From Calamus simplicifolius (Eukaryota; Streptophyta; Magnoliopsida; Arecales; Arecaceae): a DNA stretch of 64,000 nt. Location of the stretch: positions 147,335-211,334 of the forward strand of contig UESW01005084.1 of assembly GCA_900491605.1 (NCBI GenBank). Reading direction: 5' to 3'. This document shows positions 1 through 10,255 of the stretch, one piece after another. A model generated the notes under the pieces. The model was given only the letters and a program-made list of their open reading frames with translations, searched no databases and was not told the origin of the DNA. Within the stretch, counting starts at the first letter, position 1. Every line of letters begins with the position of its first letter. Position numbers and translations under genes: made by a program.

Positions 1-1055
1 TCCTAGGTGTTCTAATTTCTTGATGAATTTTATTGATACCTCTAACCCCTTATGAACAAGGAAAAGGATATATTTCAGTGGAAGCTAAGTTAGAATGTGT
101 AAGAATTTATCATGTATAATTTTGTTGAAACTCTTGAGGTAGTTCTAATTTAGTGTTTGTTATTCTATTAATTACTTACAAAACAAATGATAGAGCTGCA
201 ATCAGAACTCCAAGAAAAGGGTAAGGTCTTATTGACTCCACATAAGTTAATTGATCGTGTAGTTGATATGAGGTTGGAGTATGTCCAAGGACTTGGATAT
301 GGTCCAAAGCTAAGTACTGCAAGATCCACCAAGCAACCACTCTTGAAGTATGAATAGTTAATATAAAGGCTTATAATTTAAAAATACAAATTCATCGATC
401 AAAGTTGAAGTCTCAATAGTTACCGATGGAGGCTCAGAGTTTAAAGATACAGAATTTAAAGATACAGACTCGACAATCAGAGAAATATAATTTGAGATCA
501 CAATTAAACTCAATGTTAGCTAATCAAACTAAGATACTACTGGCTTTACATAATTGCCAATATATCTAATGGTTAGTCACAAACAATATACTCATATTTT
601 ATTCTTATGATAAGTTATATATTTATTGAATGTTTTGGAAAGATTTTTTATTCATTATTAATTTGTTTCACCAATAGTAAGATATCAACAATGAAGATTT
701 ATTAATCAGAAATAATTTATAATTTATAGTAGAATATTTTGCACATGATACTTGATTTCAGGCAACAAAATAGTATCATCATGAAAATTTGTTTTTATAA
801 TAAAGATAATTTTGTTATCAAAACATTTAATGTTGAAAATGCTTTTGTTGGTGAGAAACTTTGCTTTTGTCCTGAAAAAATGATGCAAGTAACTTTTAGA
901 GGTATATTTTGTGTTGAAAACATATGTTTCGGCAATAAAATTTATGTACTTTAGTGATGAAATATATATTCGCAATGATATTGGTTCTATAACTAAATAC
1001 TAAGTATTTAGAGATAAATTATTGTTTTCATCATCAATGACTTGCTTTTTATAAT
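1..1055 (+). mobile_element. CACTA (En/Spm) transposon, 3' portion only
   Basis: The window opens inside a CACTA-type element. Positions 187-570 read as the C-terminal part of a plant PTTA/En-Spm second ORF. They are followed by an AT-rich stretch (745-1000) with repeated short words such as TTTTGTTATCAAAAC, TTTTGTTGGTGAGAAAC and TTTTGTGTTGAAAAC, which look like CACTA subterminal motifs. The far end is placed near 1055, at a weak match to the usual ...CTTGTAGTG end (TTTTTATAATAGTA). That boundary is a guess, and the other end lies outside the window. Confidence 0.4.
187..570 (+). pseudogene. PTTA/En-Spm-like transposon protein, C-terminal fragment
   Basis: From the ATG at 187 the frame reads MIELQSELQEKG, then VVDMRLEYVQGLGYGPK, to a TAG at 355-357. 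A polar Leu/Gln/Lys-rich coiled-coil stretch follows in another frame (LKIQNLKIQTRQSEKYN, then LANQTKILLALHN) and ends near 570. In plant PTTA-type (Transposase_24) CACTA proteins a GLGxGPKP motif comes before a C-terminal coiled coil, and the same order is seen here. These proteins are thought to help transposition by binding element DNA. The frame break and early stop make it non-functional. The N-terminal part is outside the window. Confidence 0.5.
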
Positions 1056-2101
1056 AGTATTCTAACCATACATAGTGGTATCGTCATCTCACGAGGCAAT
1101 GCATTAGTCCTCTCAAAGTAATGCTTGAGGCAATAGCATAACAAGGATATATAGTTATTTTCTAATAATATTAATGTGTTCATGTAAAATACATCATATT
1201 ATATTTTATTAAACTTCACATTCTACAAATGTTGGCTAAGGAGCCTGAGAGCATATGTAACTAGAGTGGGCTAAACGCTTCACTATTTGCTTTTTCCAAG
1301 ATTTGGCAGACATTTACGGCACTCCAAGCCAAGGTGCAATTCATGAGCATCAATGTTCTATTGTTGTGCCAGCATAAATAATAGCACAAAGCTTAGGAGG
1401 CAGATACTTGGGCTTGCAGTTGTACCATCATACGCACCCACGTCATAAACATGGCAAGAGCCACATGGCAAAAGCCAATCTAGAAGTTCACGCGCTAAAG
1501 ACATTATATCATAAGATAGTTGCAAAACTATCTTATTTTGAAAAATTATTTTAAAACACATATTTTTAAGTAAAAAAATCTGAGTTTACAATCATATTTA
1601 TATGTTAGCCCGTTTCGCAACTACCATCCGCATATGTGAAGCGCTTGAGAGCTGTCCATGCCAAGCCTGTGATGGATCACACATCTGCTCTCTCTTCTCC
1701 ATACTCCAAACAACTCCAATAGCGAAACTCATACAAGCGTACCTAAGAAGAAAACCAATGTTGTTCGCAAGGAAATGCCAACATGGTTTAAGACATACCT
1801 TGATCGTTCACCAGCAGAAATATCAGGTATCTAGGGCTGCATATATATAATTGGCCAGTTCCCTACCAATGGTTCCTTACCAAACGATAAATTCCTCATC
1901 AGAAATATCAGACATACCTCATGTATGCATGCCAAACAGGCTTTGATCTTTCAAAATAAAGTTACAGGCACTTGACGATCACTTTACTCTGACATCAGTA
2001 ACAGACCTCATGGCACATACAAATTTAATAATGATTACACACCCAATACTACGAGAACAGTGACTCCCAACTGCACCAATTCCAATGAAAATAATCGAGT
2101 T
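1056..2101. other. Intergenic, no gene seen
   Basis: Mixed-composition DNA with only short shadow frames. It holds a perfect 10-bp inverted repeat (ATAAGATAGT, 1511-1520 and 1527-1536) around a 6-nt loop. No coding similarity or element end was recognised before the Tat LTR at 2102. Confidence 0.5.
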
Positions 2102-3075
2102 TGTTGCTGCGGAAATCCATTCTCTGACTCGGGTGCGCTCCTGGCTCCTGATCCGAATGCCAATTTCGTCGCCTCGGGGTAGAACCTGCAAGACAGTCGG
2201 CGCACAGAGGGTAGTGTGGGGGTTTCCTCTACGAAGACCCTCCGACGTTCAAGTCAGTGGAGATTCACAATAAGCAGATGTGAGGAGAAGACTCTCACAG
2301 AGGAGTTTCCCTGTTGGCGGGTGTTCTCTATCGAGAGCTCCGAGCTCAGGAGGAGCTTCAATGGAGTGTCCCCGAACCGTGTATGAAAAATGTGCCTAGA
2401 AACAGACATACCTGAGAGGCTTGAAGGTGGTAATATTTATAGGCGACCACCTAATGCCTTGGGCGTGCTCTGGATGAGGTCCAAAACTGTTAGGATTCGA
2501 ATCGAGTTCGTTGTGAGGCCGGTGGGATCCGTATCTTGTCAGTTAAAGGATCAACGGTCGAGAGGGCTATCCGGCGCTTTGAGATTCAGCGATCGTATAG
2601 GCTCTAGGCCGCTTCCGGTAGCACAGGTATGATTGCCTATGTGGATCCTTATTTGGTTTTCATGGTTCCGCAGAAGTATGGATATCACTCGGGCATGCCG
2701 GGTTATGGATAGCTCGGCTAACGAGGCATAGAGATCGCTCGGGCTGGGGCCGAGAGGTAAGGATAGCTTGGCTAGCGAGGCATAGAGATCGCTCGGGCTG
2801 TGGCCAAGAGATAAGGATAGCTCGGCTAGCAAGGCATAGAGATCGTTCAGGTTGGGGCTGAGAGATAAGGATAGCTCGGCCTACCGAGGAATGGCTCGGC
2901 CAGGGTGGCTACGGTACGAAGATAGCTCAGGTTGTTGGGATGACCCGACTTTGCCAAAGGTGATTTGGCTTTGTCGCTTAGATGCCAGCTGGCTAGCAGG
3001 GTGTCCCAATGGCGTCTGACCCAATTGTCGATGTGGGCAGTCAATAATGCAATGATGATTTTACCTCTCAACACA
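2102..3075 (-). repeat. Tat element 3' LTR (974 bp)
   Basis: On the plus strand it runs from TGTTGCTGCGG to CTCAACACA and matches 12010-12922 over its length. It has three full copies plus a part copy of a 54-bp unit where the other LTR has two, which explains most of the length difference. An inward polypurine tract follows at 3076. Confidence 0.9.
2707..2889. repeat. 54-bp tandem repeat inside the left LTR
   Basis: GGATAGC begins at 2707, 2761, 2815 and 2869, an exact 54-bp period. Each unit carries GCTCGGCTAGCGAGGC, which is partly self-complementary (CTCGGC...), and ATCGCTCGGGCTG. There are three full units and a part unit. Confidence 0.9.
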
Positions 3076-3092
3076 TGCCCCCCACTCCCTAG
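3076..3092 (-). other. Polypurine tract of the Tat element
   Basis: Read on the minus strand the sequence is GGAGTGGGGGGCA, directly next to the LTR start TGTGTTGAG. This is the expected primer site for second-strand synthesis just upstream of the 3' LTR. Confidence 0.75.
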
Positions 3093-3341
3093 TTCGAAGC
3101 GTAGGTTCGGATATAGGGAGTAGAATTCCAGAGCAATCTTATTTGGGGGTTCAAAAAGGCGGGTAATGATAACCTCGTGAATGATGGGCCGCTGTTTCGT
3201 CATTATTTCTCGCCGCAGCTTGAGGAGGAAACGCCTCGTTTCCAACAAGTCGTGGTAGCGGAAGTTCCACATGGCGGGGCTCCTTTATTTCTAGCGCCCG
3301 TATTGGGATTTCTGGCATCTAGGGCTTCCTTTCTGAAATGC

Positions 3342-3350
3342 TTATTTAAA
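3342..3350 (+). promoter_or_regulatory. Putative TATA box of the antisense gene
   Basis: TATTTAAAG on the plus strand lies about 115 bp upstream of the ATG at 3466. A pyrimidine-rich leader (CTCCTTCCACAACACTCC) follows. The position fits a class II promoter driving the antisense gene independently of the LTR. Confidence 0.45.
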
Positions 3351-3465
3351 GAGGGCGGTGGCGGCGCTCCTTCCACAACACTCCTTCGTCCGTGTCACAT
3401 AGATTTTCTACTCCATCTTTGAGCTCTTGCTTGCCTGTTCGTGTCTCACCTCTTATTTAGCCAAT

Positions 3466-6345
3466 ATGAGTGGTCCAGGCGATGTTGCTTCTGAGATCAC
3501 CATGGAGGATTTGGGTAGAATCCACCGATTTTATAGAGTTCCTGGGGATGTAGCCTTATGGGTGCCGAGGACCGAGCACCGAGTTTCAAGCGAACTGAAC
3601 CGGGGAGTCTTCTCCTATGAGGAGAGCTTGAGAGTAGGTCTATGATTCCCCCTTCATCCATTGATACAGGAGGCGATGAGGTTTTACAACATATGCCTAA
3701 CGATGGTGGCTCCGAATAGCTGGTGCAACCTTGTTGGGTTCATCTCGATGTGTAGTCGCGTTGGGGCGACTGCGACCCTTCCGTTATTTTGAATTTGCTA
3801 CAATTTGGTTTCTGGAGGAGCTCTGAGTGGCCCTACATTAGGCCCCGAAAGTCTTTTAAGATGATTTCGGACAACCCTTCTTCGATTAAGGGATGGAAGT
3901 CCCGATTTCTCATTGCCGAAGGAAATATCGGCTCAGATTTTCCGAAAGGATGGGCCAGTTATGTAAAGGATCCGGATGCACGCATGGAGTTGAGCGAGCG
4001 GGAGAAAAGGGATCTGGCTATCCTTCGCAGTGGTCCAGAGGTTTCTGTCAGCACCTTGTTAGCAGAGGATGCCCTTTTCGCTGCCGGACTTAGCTCTATT
4101 GACTCTCAGGGTGAGTCTTTGCTTAATATGTCTATGTGATCTTGCCATTGTTTAACTGAATGTCTGTTGTGTTTTTAGCCGAAAGGTCTGTGTTTGCGGG
4201 TCGAATAATGAGGGAGCTGGGCAAGCGCCATAGGAGCTCTGGCTCGGGGGACAAGCATAGGTCCGATAAGAGAGCTCGTCCTTCCGGGTCTCACTCAAGG
4301 GAGCTCAGAAAGGTGATGCCGGTCGCCGCTCCTCTGCTTCGGAGAGTGAGGAAGCAGGGACGCTAGCTGTGATTGACAATCCCTCCCTGCCGAAGAGAGG
4401 TAAGGTAGCAAGGAAGCCGCTGGGAAGTTCAGAGAGAGCTGTCGAGGTTCCCCCTCTTCAGATAGTGGTCGTATCAGACGATGCCGAGGAGATGTCTCCA
4501 GCACGTCTGGCTATCCCTCTGCCAGAGGTCCTTCAGCCACCGGTGGTGGAGAGTCCACTGTGTGTGGAACAGACCCCTGCTCAGGCAGAGGGATCAGGAG
4601 AGACAGTGGCGGCTGCCGAAGCTCAAGTGGAGCCGCTCGTCGAAAGGACGACGGAGGCCGTGGTTCCTCCTGCTGAGGGTCCCTCTCCCATAGTTTCCGG
4701 GGATGCTGCAGAGGAGGTCGATGCGCCAGTAGAGGAAGAAGAAGAAGAATCGCTGAATGAAGGGGACGTTTGGGTCGAAGGTCCTTCTGTCGGGGCCGAA
4801 GCATTCGAGGACCCGCATGTTAGAGTCTTGGCAGAGGAGGCTGAGCAGATGGTTTCCAGGCCGAAGTTCCTCAGGTCAGTTCTTTGGCAATGAGCTCTTT
4901 TATCCATAGCCCAAAGATGGATGACATGCTCACTGCCTTGATGAAATCCATTTTGCGCACGGGGGTAAGTTCCTCGATGGGCGAGCCCGTCGCCGAAGAC
5001 ATCATTGATGCTGCTTTCGGTCGGCTTGGAGCACCGAAGGATGTTTTTCTTCTGCCTGAAATCAATAACGCCACCCTTATGATAATGGCTTCGAATTACA
5101 CCTCTTGGGTAATTTGCTGTACCGAGGTTGTAGTTCTTGATCAGTTGGTCGGGTCATGATTTCTTACTGGTGTTTTTCTCACAGAGCGCTTTGGTCACAA
5201 GGGCGCTGACTTGGCGCTTGAACTTGGCCATTGGGGCCTACGCTCAGGCCGAGAAGGAAGCGGCCGCCCTTCAGGCAAGGGTGGATTCAACCAGCCAACT
5301 TTCTAGAGCCTTGGTGTCCGTGAAGGCTGATCTTGAAAAGACGAGCAAGTCTTTTTGACTTGCATCTGAAAGGGCCTCTCAATTAGAGGTTCAAGTCAAA
5401 GAGCTCCAGGGTTTTCGCGAACAATCAGATAGAGTCTGCCTGGAGTTGTCTCAAATCAAGGCTAAATATGATGACAAAATTGATGCTATGGAGCAGCATT
5501 TCAATAAGAGATGGGGCCAGCTGAGGGCCAATCATGCTGAGGAGAAGAATAGTTGGGGTAAGAAACTAGAGGAGGAGGAGCTTAGATGCCGGCGGCAGCG
5601 GGACCAACTCGCCGATATGGAGAATCAGCTGAAGTGGCAGAGTGAGAAAATTGCTCGGCTCACCGACGATCTTGATCGGTCTCAAACAGTCTCAAATTAA
5701 CGACCTCAAGGAGGGTCTGCAACAAAATAAATCGGCCAAGCTGAAGGCCTTGGAAAAGGTTCAAGAGCTGAGCGATAAAATGGCTCGACGGGAGGAAGAG
5801 GTAAAGTGTCTTCCTATTTATTTGCTTTTGGCGCTTTTCTTTTTCTTGTGGATCAAAACGCTTGATGTTTCGCAGATGGAGAGGATTGGGCTCGAGGCAC
5901 AGGAGCAGTTAAAAGCTTTAAGAGCGGAGTTATCCGCGAGTCACCGAATGAACCTCGAATTCCAGAATCAGCTTACTTCGGTTGTGAGGAGTACAAAAAT
6001 TCTGCGCAATTCTCCAAAGAACGTAGAGGGGCTTGTGCTGATGCATTCTGGTTCGAAGAGGAGGAGACTCAAGCAAGGATCTCTCGGGCGCGTCCCGAAT
6101 GGGACTTGTCTTTTTTGGACGCCGAACATTTCGATGCTCGCACCCTGGGGGCTGAAGAAGAGGAATATGAGGACATCTCAGACGTTGACCTTGAGGCTAT
6201 TCTGGGCCCTAATGAGGCTGTGGCTCCTGAAGAGCACCCTCAGCTAGCTGCCGAGGAAACATTTTTCGAAGTGGGCGAAGCAGGCCAAGCTCTCCCAGAT
6301 GTTACCGAGGAGGTTCCTAGGATCGACCCAAACCCCGAGCCTTAA
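3466..6345 (+). pseudogene. Antisense passenger gene of the Tat element (gypsy-type transposon domain plus coiled coil), multi-exon, degraded
   Basis: The gene starts at ATG 3466 (MSGPGDVASEITMEDLG). Exon 1 resembles the plant 'putative gypsy type transposon' domain (Pfam Transposase_28): FPLHPL, FYNICLTMVAPNSW, NPSSIKGWKSRF. A basic segment (KRHRSSGSGDKHRSDKRAR) and an acidic Pro/Glu/Val-rich segment (4370-4860) come next. After KMDDMLTALMKSILRTG the protein becomes a long Lys/Glu/Gln-rich coiled coil (5185-6000), ending in an acidic tail (EEEEYEDISDVDLEAILGP). Three GT-AG introns restore the phase: 4111-4178 (68 bp), 5109-5184 (76 bp) and 5801-5875 (75 bp). It is broken by in-frame TGA codons at 3643 and about 5359 (probably CGA to TGA) and by frameshifts near 3800-3840, 4310, 4850, 5690 and 6020. 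It lies opposite to gag-pol. Its function is unknown; a structural or nuclear role is only a guess. Confidence 0.7.
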
Positions 6346-8350
6346 GGGCTGCATACGTATTTTTCTGCTTTCATACTTGTATCTTGGCCAAAACTTTAAT
6401 GAATGGATCTTTTGTCCTCATCTGTCTGGCCTTATTACGTGTCGCATGAACACTATTTCGTGTTAGAAGCTGATAGCGAGTGGATCTCATGTATAACTCT
6501 CGCCTTTGGGTCGGTTTGCTTCTTTTGAAACGAATGTCCGATTTATTCAAGGCTGAACCGATTTGCTTTGTCAAAGCCAGATTAGGCAGCTGGTTCAGCG
6601 CGCCGAAGCATAGAATAGTTCAGCTAGATTCCTGACAATCATCTCGGTCGAGGCCGAGGCTGGGCAGGTGATTATCAATCCGAAACAAGAGATTGGCTCG
6701 TTTAACCGAGGTATGAAGATGGTTCGGTGTGATATGACTGAAAACTGTGCGAGTAGTTCGACCAAAATTTGGCGGGCGGTTCGGTCTATGAGAAATCATT
6801 TTGTTTTTTGCCCGAGCTAACGAGGCGGGTTTGTGATCCGCTGAAGGATGCTTTGTTTTTTGCGTAGGGCATTCATCTCGTTGGCCTTTTCCAACGCGGG
6901 TCTTTTTAACGTATGAGATAAGCACTCGATCGCCATTGGAGGGCATCGTTTTCATAGGGTGATTTCCCAGACCTAACCGTATCTCAAGGAACGGCGAACG
7001 ATCTCCTGCATTTAAGACTCTTGATTCGAGATCAGAGGGAAATCTTTTGCCGTGCATCATGGCCTGGGAAATGCGTTTGGCACGCATTGAAAAGCACTCT
7101 TTTCATCCTGTGACGCCACGCGGTGGTGTGGCCAGAGTGTTTTGAATCCTGAGGCTTTCTGCTTTAATAGCTACTCCTGGTCTGTTTGCTTATAAAATGA
7201 GAGGAGCGGGCCGTGTTAGGTTATCTCCCAAGACTTTTTTTCTGTAAGTTGTAAAAGTTTCCATGGCGTCTATTTCATTGAAGTTGAGAGCGGAGAGTCC
7301 GATCCTTCCCTTTGAAGGTTGGTTCGTCCCAGATAGCTGGGGTGATGGAGAAGCTGCTGAAGAGCAGGCAGTCCTCAAAGGAGGAGTTCCCGGAGGTCAT
7401 ATGGAGAGCGCACGGGAGGCCCGCAGAGGTCATATGGGGAGCGCACGTATATGCTTCCTGTGTGTCCTTTGTCACTTGCCATGGGGACCACTGGAAATGC
7501 AAGGCATACTATCCCCCATGGTTAACATGGGCTTTGCCTCCTCCCTCAGCTTGAATTCTGACTGAGGAATCTCTTTCATGTGAAAAAGGGGAGGGAGGGA
7601 TGTGATGGTCTGCTGGTACTCTGCCGTTTACATCGGTCAGTGGCTAGCAGACCAGCATCCCACTTGGGGGGATGCTTCATTGACATAAGCATCCATGGGT
7701 CCTTGACCTGGTTATGATCCCTTCACGTGTTCATCTGAGGGATTCGTGGATGGCTTACTTTGTTCTTTGGGACTAACCAGTGGCTCAATGGAGCTTGTCT
7801 CGTTTCTCTGATTTCTGGGGTCAGATGTAAAGACATCGTCATCGACCGAAGCTGCTCAGCCGAGCTTCCATTTTATTTGTATTTCCTGTGCTTTGACGCA
7901 CTTGTAATGCCTCTCAAGAGGTTGTAATCTTTTCATCAATAAAGAAAGTTTTTTACTCTTTCTTCTGTGACATCTGTTTCTTTTTTTGATGCGTTTGTGT
8001 TGAGAGTTGTCGCTCTCGCTTTATGCTTTTTGATTTGTAGCATAATCTTTAAGTTGAACAATGTTTCTGTCACTTTATTTTTGTGAACATGTCACTCGGT
8101 CCTCTGTGAAGGATGTGTTTATCTCTGTTTTGGGCTGGAGAAAGGCCTGGGCGGTCGTGTGAGTCTGTGTAATATGCATGGCCCTATTTGAGGGATGAAG
8201 TGTGTATTTCTTTGAAAAGAAATAACTTGCATAATCCTACCGGTAAGTGAAGAAAAGTTACTAACCTCTGCCGAAGCATAACTGGATGTCTCAATCGCGT
8301 CAGAGTGTTTGAGAAATTACTTGGATAGGCCGAGGCTTTATATAATACGT
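6346..8350. other. Tat element spacer between antisense gene and repeat arrays
   Basis: There is no recognisable protein. It may be the 3' untranslated part of the antisense transcript: CATCAATAAAGAAAG near 7935-7950 holds an AATAAA signal on the plus strand after a T-rich, gene-end-like stretch. A short direct repeat (GAGGTCATATGG plus AGCGCACG) occurs twice between 7394 and 7446. A long minus-strand frame (6620-7087) has no family look and was not called. Confidence 0.45.
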
Positions 8351-8830
8351 CACTCGGTGTTGCCGAGCCTTTAGAGAATATATCACTTGGTGTTGCCGAG
8401 CCTTCAAATAATAATATCACTCGGTGTCGCCAAGCCTTCAAATAACAATATATCACTCGGTGTTGCCGAGCCTTCAAATAATAATATCACTTGGTGTTGC
8501 AAGCCTTCAAATAACAATATATCACTCGGTGTTGTCGAGCCTTCAAATAATAATATCACTCGGTGTCGCTGAGCCTTCAAATAATAATATATCACTCGGT
8601 GTTGCCGAGCCTTCAAATAATAATATCACTCGGTGTTGCTGAGCCTTTAAATAATAATCTTGCTCAGTGTTGCCGAGTCTTTAAATAATAATATTGCTCG
8701 GTGTTGCTGAGCCTTCAAATAACAATATATCACTCGATATTGCCGAGCCTTCAAATAATAATATTACTCGGTGTTGCTAAGCCTTCAAATAATAATATTA
8801 CTCGGTGTTGCCGAGCCTTCAAAATTATAT
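8351..8830. repeat. Array of about 14 hairpin-bearing ~34-bp repeats
   Basis: Units of 33-36 bp follow the pattern CACTCGGTGTTGCCGAG, then CCTTCAAATAATAATAT. CACTCGG or a variant starts at 8351, 8384, 8418, 8454 and so on. The core CTCGG-TGTTG-CCGAG is a perfect 5-bp inverted repeat, often kept or compensated between units. The array sits inside the Tat element, downstream of integrase. Confidence 0.9.
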
Positions 8831-9075
8831 TTTACTTGGCGCTACAAAGGTACGGAGATCGCTCGACCCAGTCGAGGATTATAAAGATTATATTTTACTT
8901 GGTACTGCCAAGGTACAAGATCGCTCGGCCCAGCTGAGGATTATAAAGATTATATTTTACTTGGCGCTGCCATGGTACGGAGATCGCTCCGCCCAGCCGA
9001 GGATTATAAAGATTATATTTTACTTGGTGCTGCCAAGGTATAGAGATCGCTCGGCCAAGCCGAGGATTTGTAAAC
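8826..9075. repeat. Array of four ~62-bp repeats
   Basis: TATATTTTACTTGG starts at 8826, 8890, 8951 and 9014. Each unit then has a GCCAAGGTAC-like word and ATCGCTCGGCCCAGCCGAGGA, where CTCGGC and GCCGAG pair. The array abuts the 34-bp array and shares its TTACTTGG/CTCGG vocabulary, so the two may have a common origin. Confidence 0.85.
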
Positions 9076-9185
9076 CTGCTTCTCATTGTAACTATCAAAG
9101 AAAGCAATAAAGACAGAAGCTTTGCAAATCTTCAAAAATTTAATTCAGTAGGCAGAGTAAGCTTGGGGAGGGTGTGTTCTTACTG

Positions 9186-9600
9186 ATGATAGACGCGGAG
9201 ATTGTCCAAGTTTTATGTCCGGGGAATAAGTTTCGTATTTAGATCTTGGAGCTTATAGGCACCGGGTCTGATTACTTCTGCAATTTGATAAGGGCCCTCC
9301 CAATTAGGGGATAGCTTCCCTTGCTCCAGTGGTTTTGAGACGGATGCCTTTAGAAGTATCAGATCGCCGGGGAGTAAAAACTTTCCTTTGACTCTGGCAG
9401 AGTGATAACGAGCTATTCTTTGTTGGTAGGCGGCCATTCGGATTTGGTCGTGACCTTCCGGATAAACTTGGCTTTGATGAGCTTGTCTACCTCCTCTTCA
9501 ATGGCTTTTCGGTGCTCGGGGATGAAGCTTCTCTTCTTTTGCTTGACCGGCTAAAATGTTTCGTCTACGCTGAGGCGATTAATCAGGACACCTTGGCCGA
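9186..9600 (-). pseudogene. Tat pol remnant: RT N-terminal stub fused to integrase C-terminus
   Basis: Reading leftward, 9600-9455 resembles the entry to gypsy reverse transcriptase (KAIEEEV-like, then DKLIKAKFIRKVT). It then jumps directly into the end of integrase: DQIRMAAYQQRIARYHSARV, PGDLILLKASVSKPL and the GPY/F module KLSPNWEGPYQIAEVIRPG, near the stop at about 9186. Everything normally between them (RT palm with YxDD, RNase H, integrase zinc finger and DDE core) is missing. The two parts are in different frames, so the deletion junction near 9450-9460 is out of frame. A stop (TAA) replaces the usual Trp in the final TWN-like motif. Confidence 0.75.
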
Positions 9601-9899
9601 TTGCGGGCATGTATGATACGGACTAGGCGAAGATGTTAGCATTCCTCCCAAGAAACTCAATTAGTCCTTGCCAAAGCTTTTCTCCTAGCTGCGATCCAAC
9701 CTTAATAGCTCAGTCGGGCCAAGCCTCGTCGAGTAGTACCTCCTCGGTTCTTCGGCCGGCTCTCCCAGCTGCTCAGTGAGATCTTCCCGAGCATCCAACC
9801 CGTCCACTTCGGGCTTTTCGAACTGGAGGTCGTTAACAAAGTAATGCCGAACTATAATCTGACTTCCTCAAACCACCCCTACCCCCATTCAGTGAGGAG

Positions 9900-10255
9900 T
9901 CTCATGGCGAGATGGGGAACGGAAATTATGGCTTTGAGAGAGGTAGCCCTGGCCCGCCGAGGATGGCATTGTAGGGAGATCTGAGCTTGGTTATGAGGAA
10001 ATCCATGAACACGGTAGCCACGCGGGGCCAGGTGCCGGCTTGGACTGACAGAGTGATAGCTCCTTCAGGGGTCATGAAATCACCTGTGAAGCCGCCTATG
10101 GTGGACTCCATCAGTCGAAGGCTTTCTACCCGGAATTTTAACCTCACAAAGGCATTGAAACACAAGGCATTAACAGGGCTTGCACTTATTAACCAGAATG
10201 CGATGTACATCATAGTTGTTCATATTTGAAAACACAAGTGGAGTATCATCATGGG
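9900..10255 (-). pseudogene. Tat aspartic protease (retropepsin) remnant
   Basis: Minus-strand frames read HDDTPLVFSNMNNYDVHRILV, cut here at the catalytic site, then FNAFVRLKFRVESLRLMEST, IGGFTGDFMTPEGAITLSVQ and the hallmark SPYNAILGGPGL. Retropepsins of this group have LVDSGSSAD at the active site and YNAILGRPGL further on. Here the active-site Asp codon reads Asn (GTTAATAAG) and a one-base slip follows, so the catalytic DSG is gone. The protease would process the gag-pol polyprotein. The gene lies between gag and the pol stub in the normal order. Confidence 0.75.

Noticed and set aside
4511..4907. Several minus-strand frames of about 75-97 codons
   Set aside because: Shadows of the GC-rich acidic exon of the plus-strand gene; low-complexity Pro/Arg/Ser strings.
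4875..4909. 35-bp GT-AG intron in the antisense gene
   Set aside because: Too short for a plant intron. The frame reads through (QVSSLAMSSFIHSPKMDD), so a small frameshift just upstream is the better explanation.
6620..7087. 155-codon minus-strand frame in the Tat spacer
   Set aside because: No family-like motif, and composition like the surrounding noncoding spacer.
8351..8830. CRISPR-like array
   Set aside because: The 'spacers' are as similar to each other as the repeats, the DNA is eukaryotic, and no cas genes are present. It is a tandem repeat.
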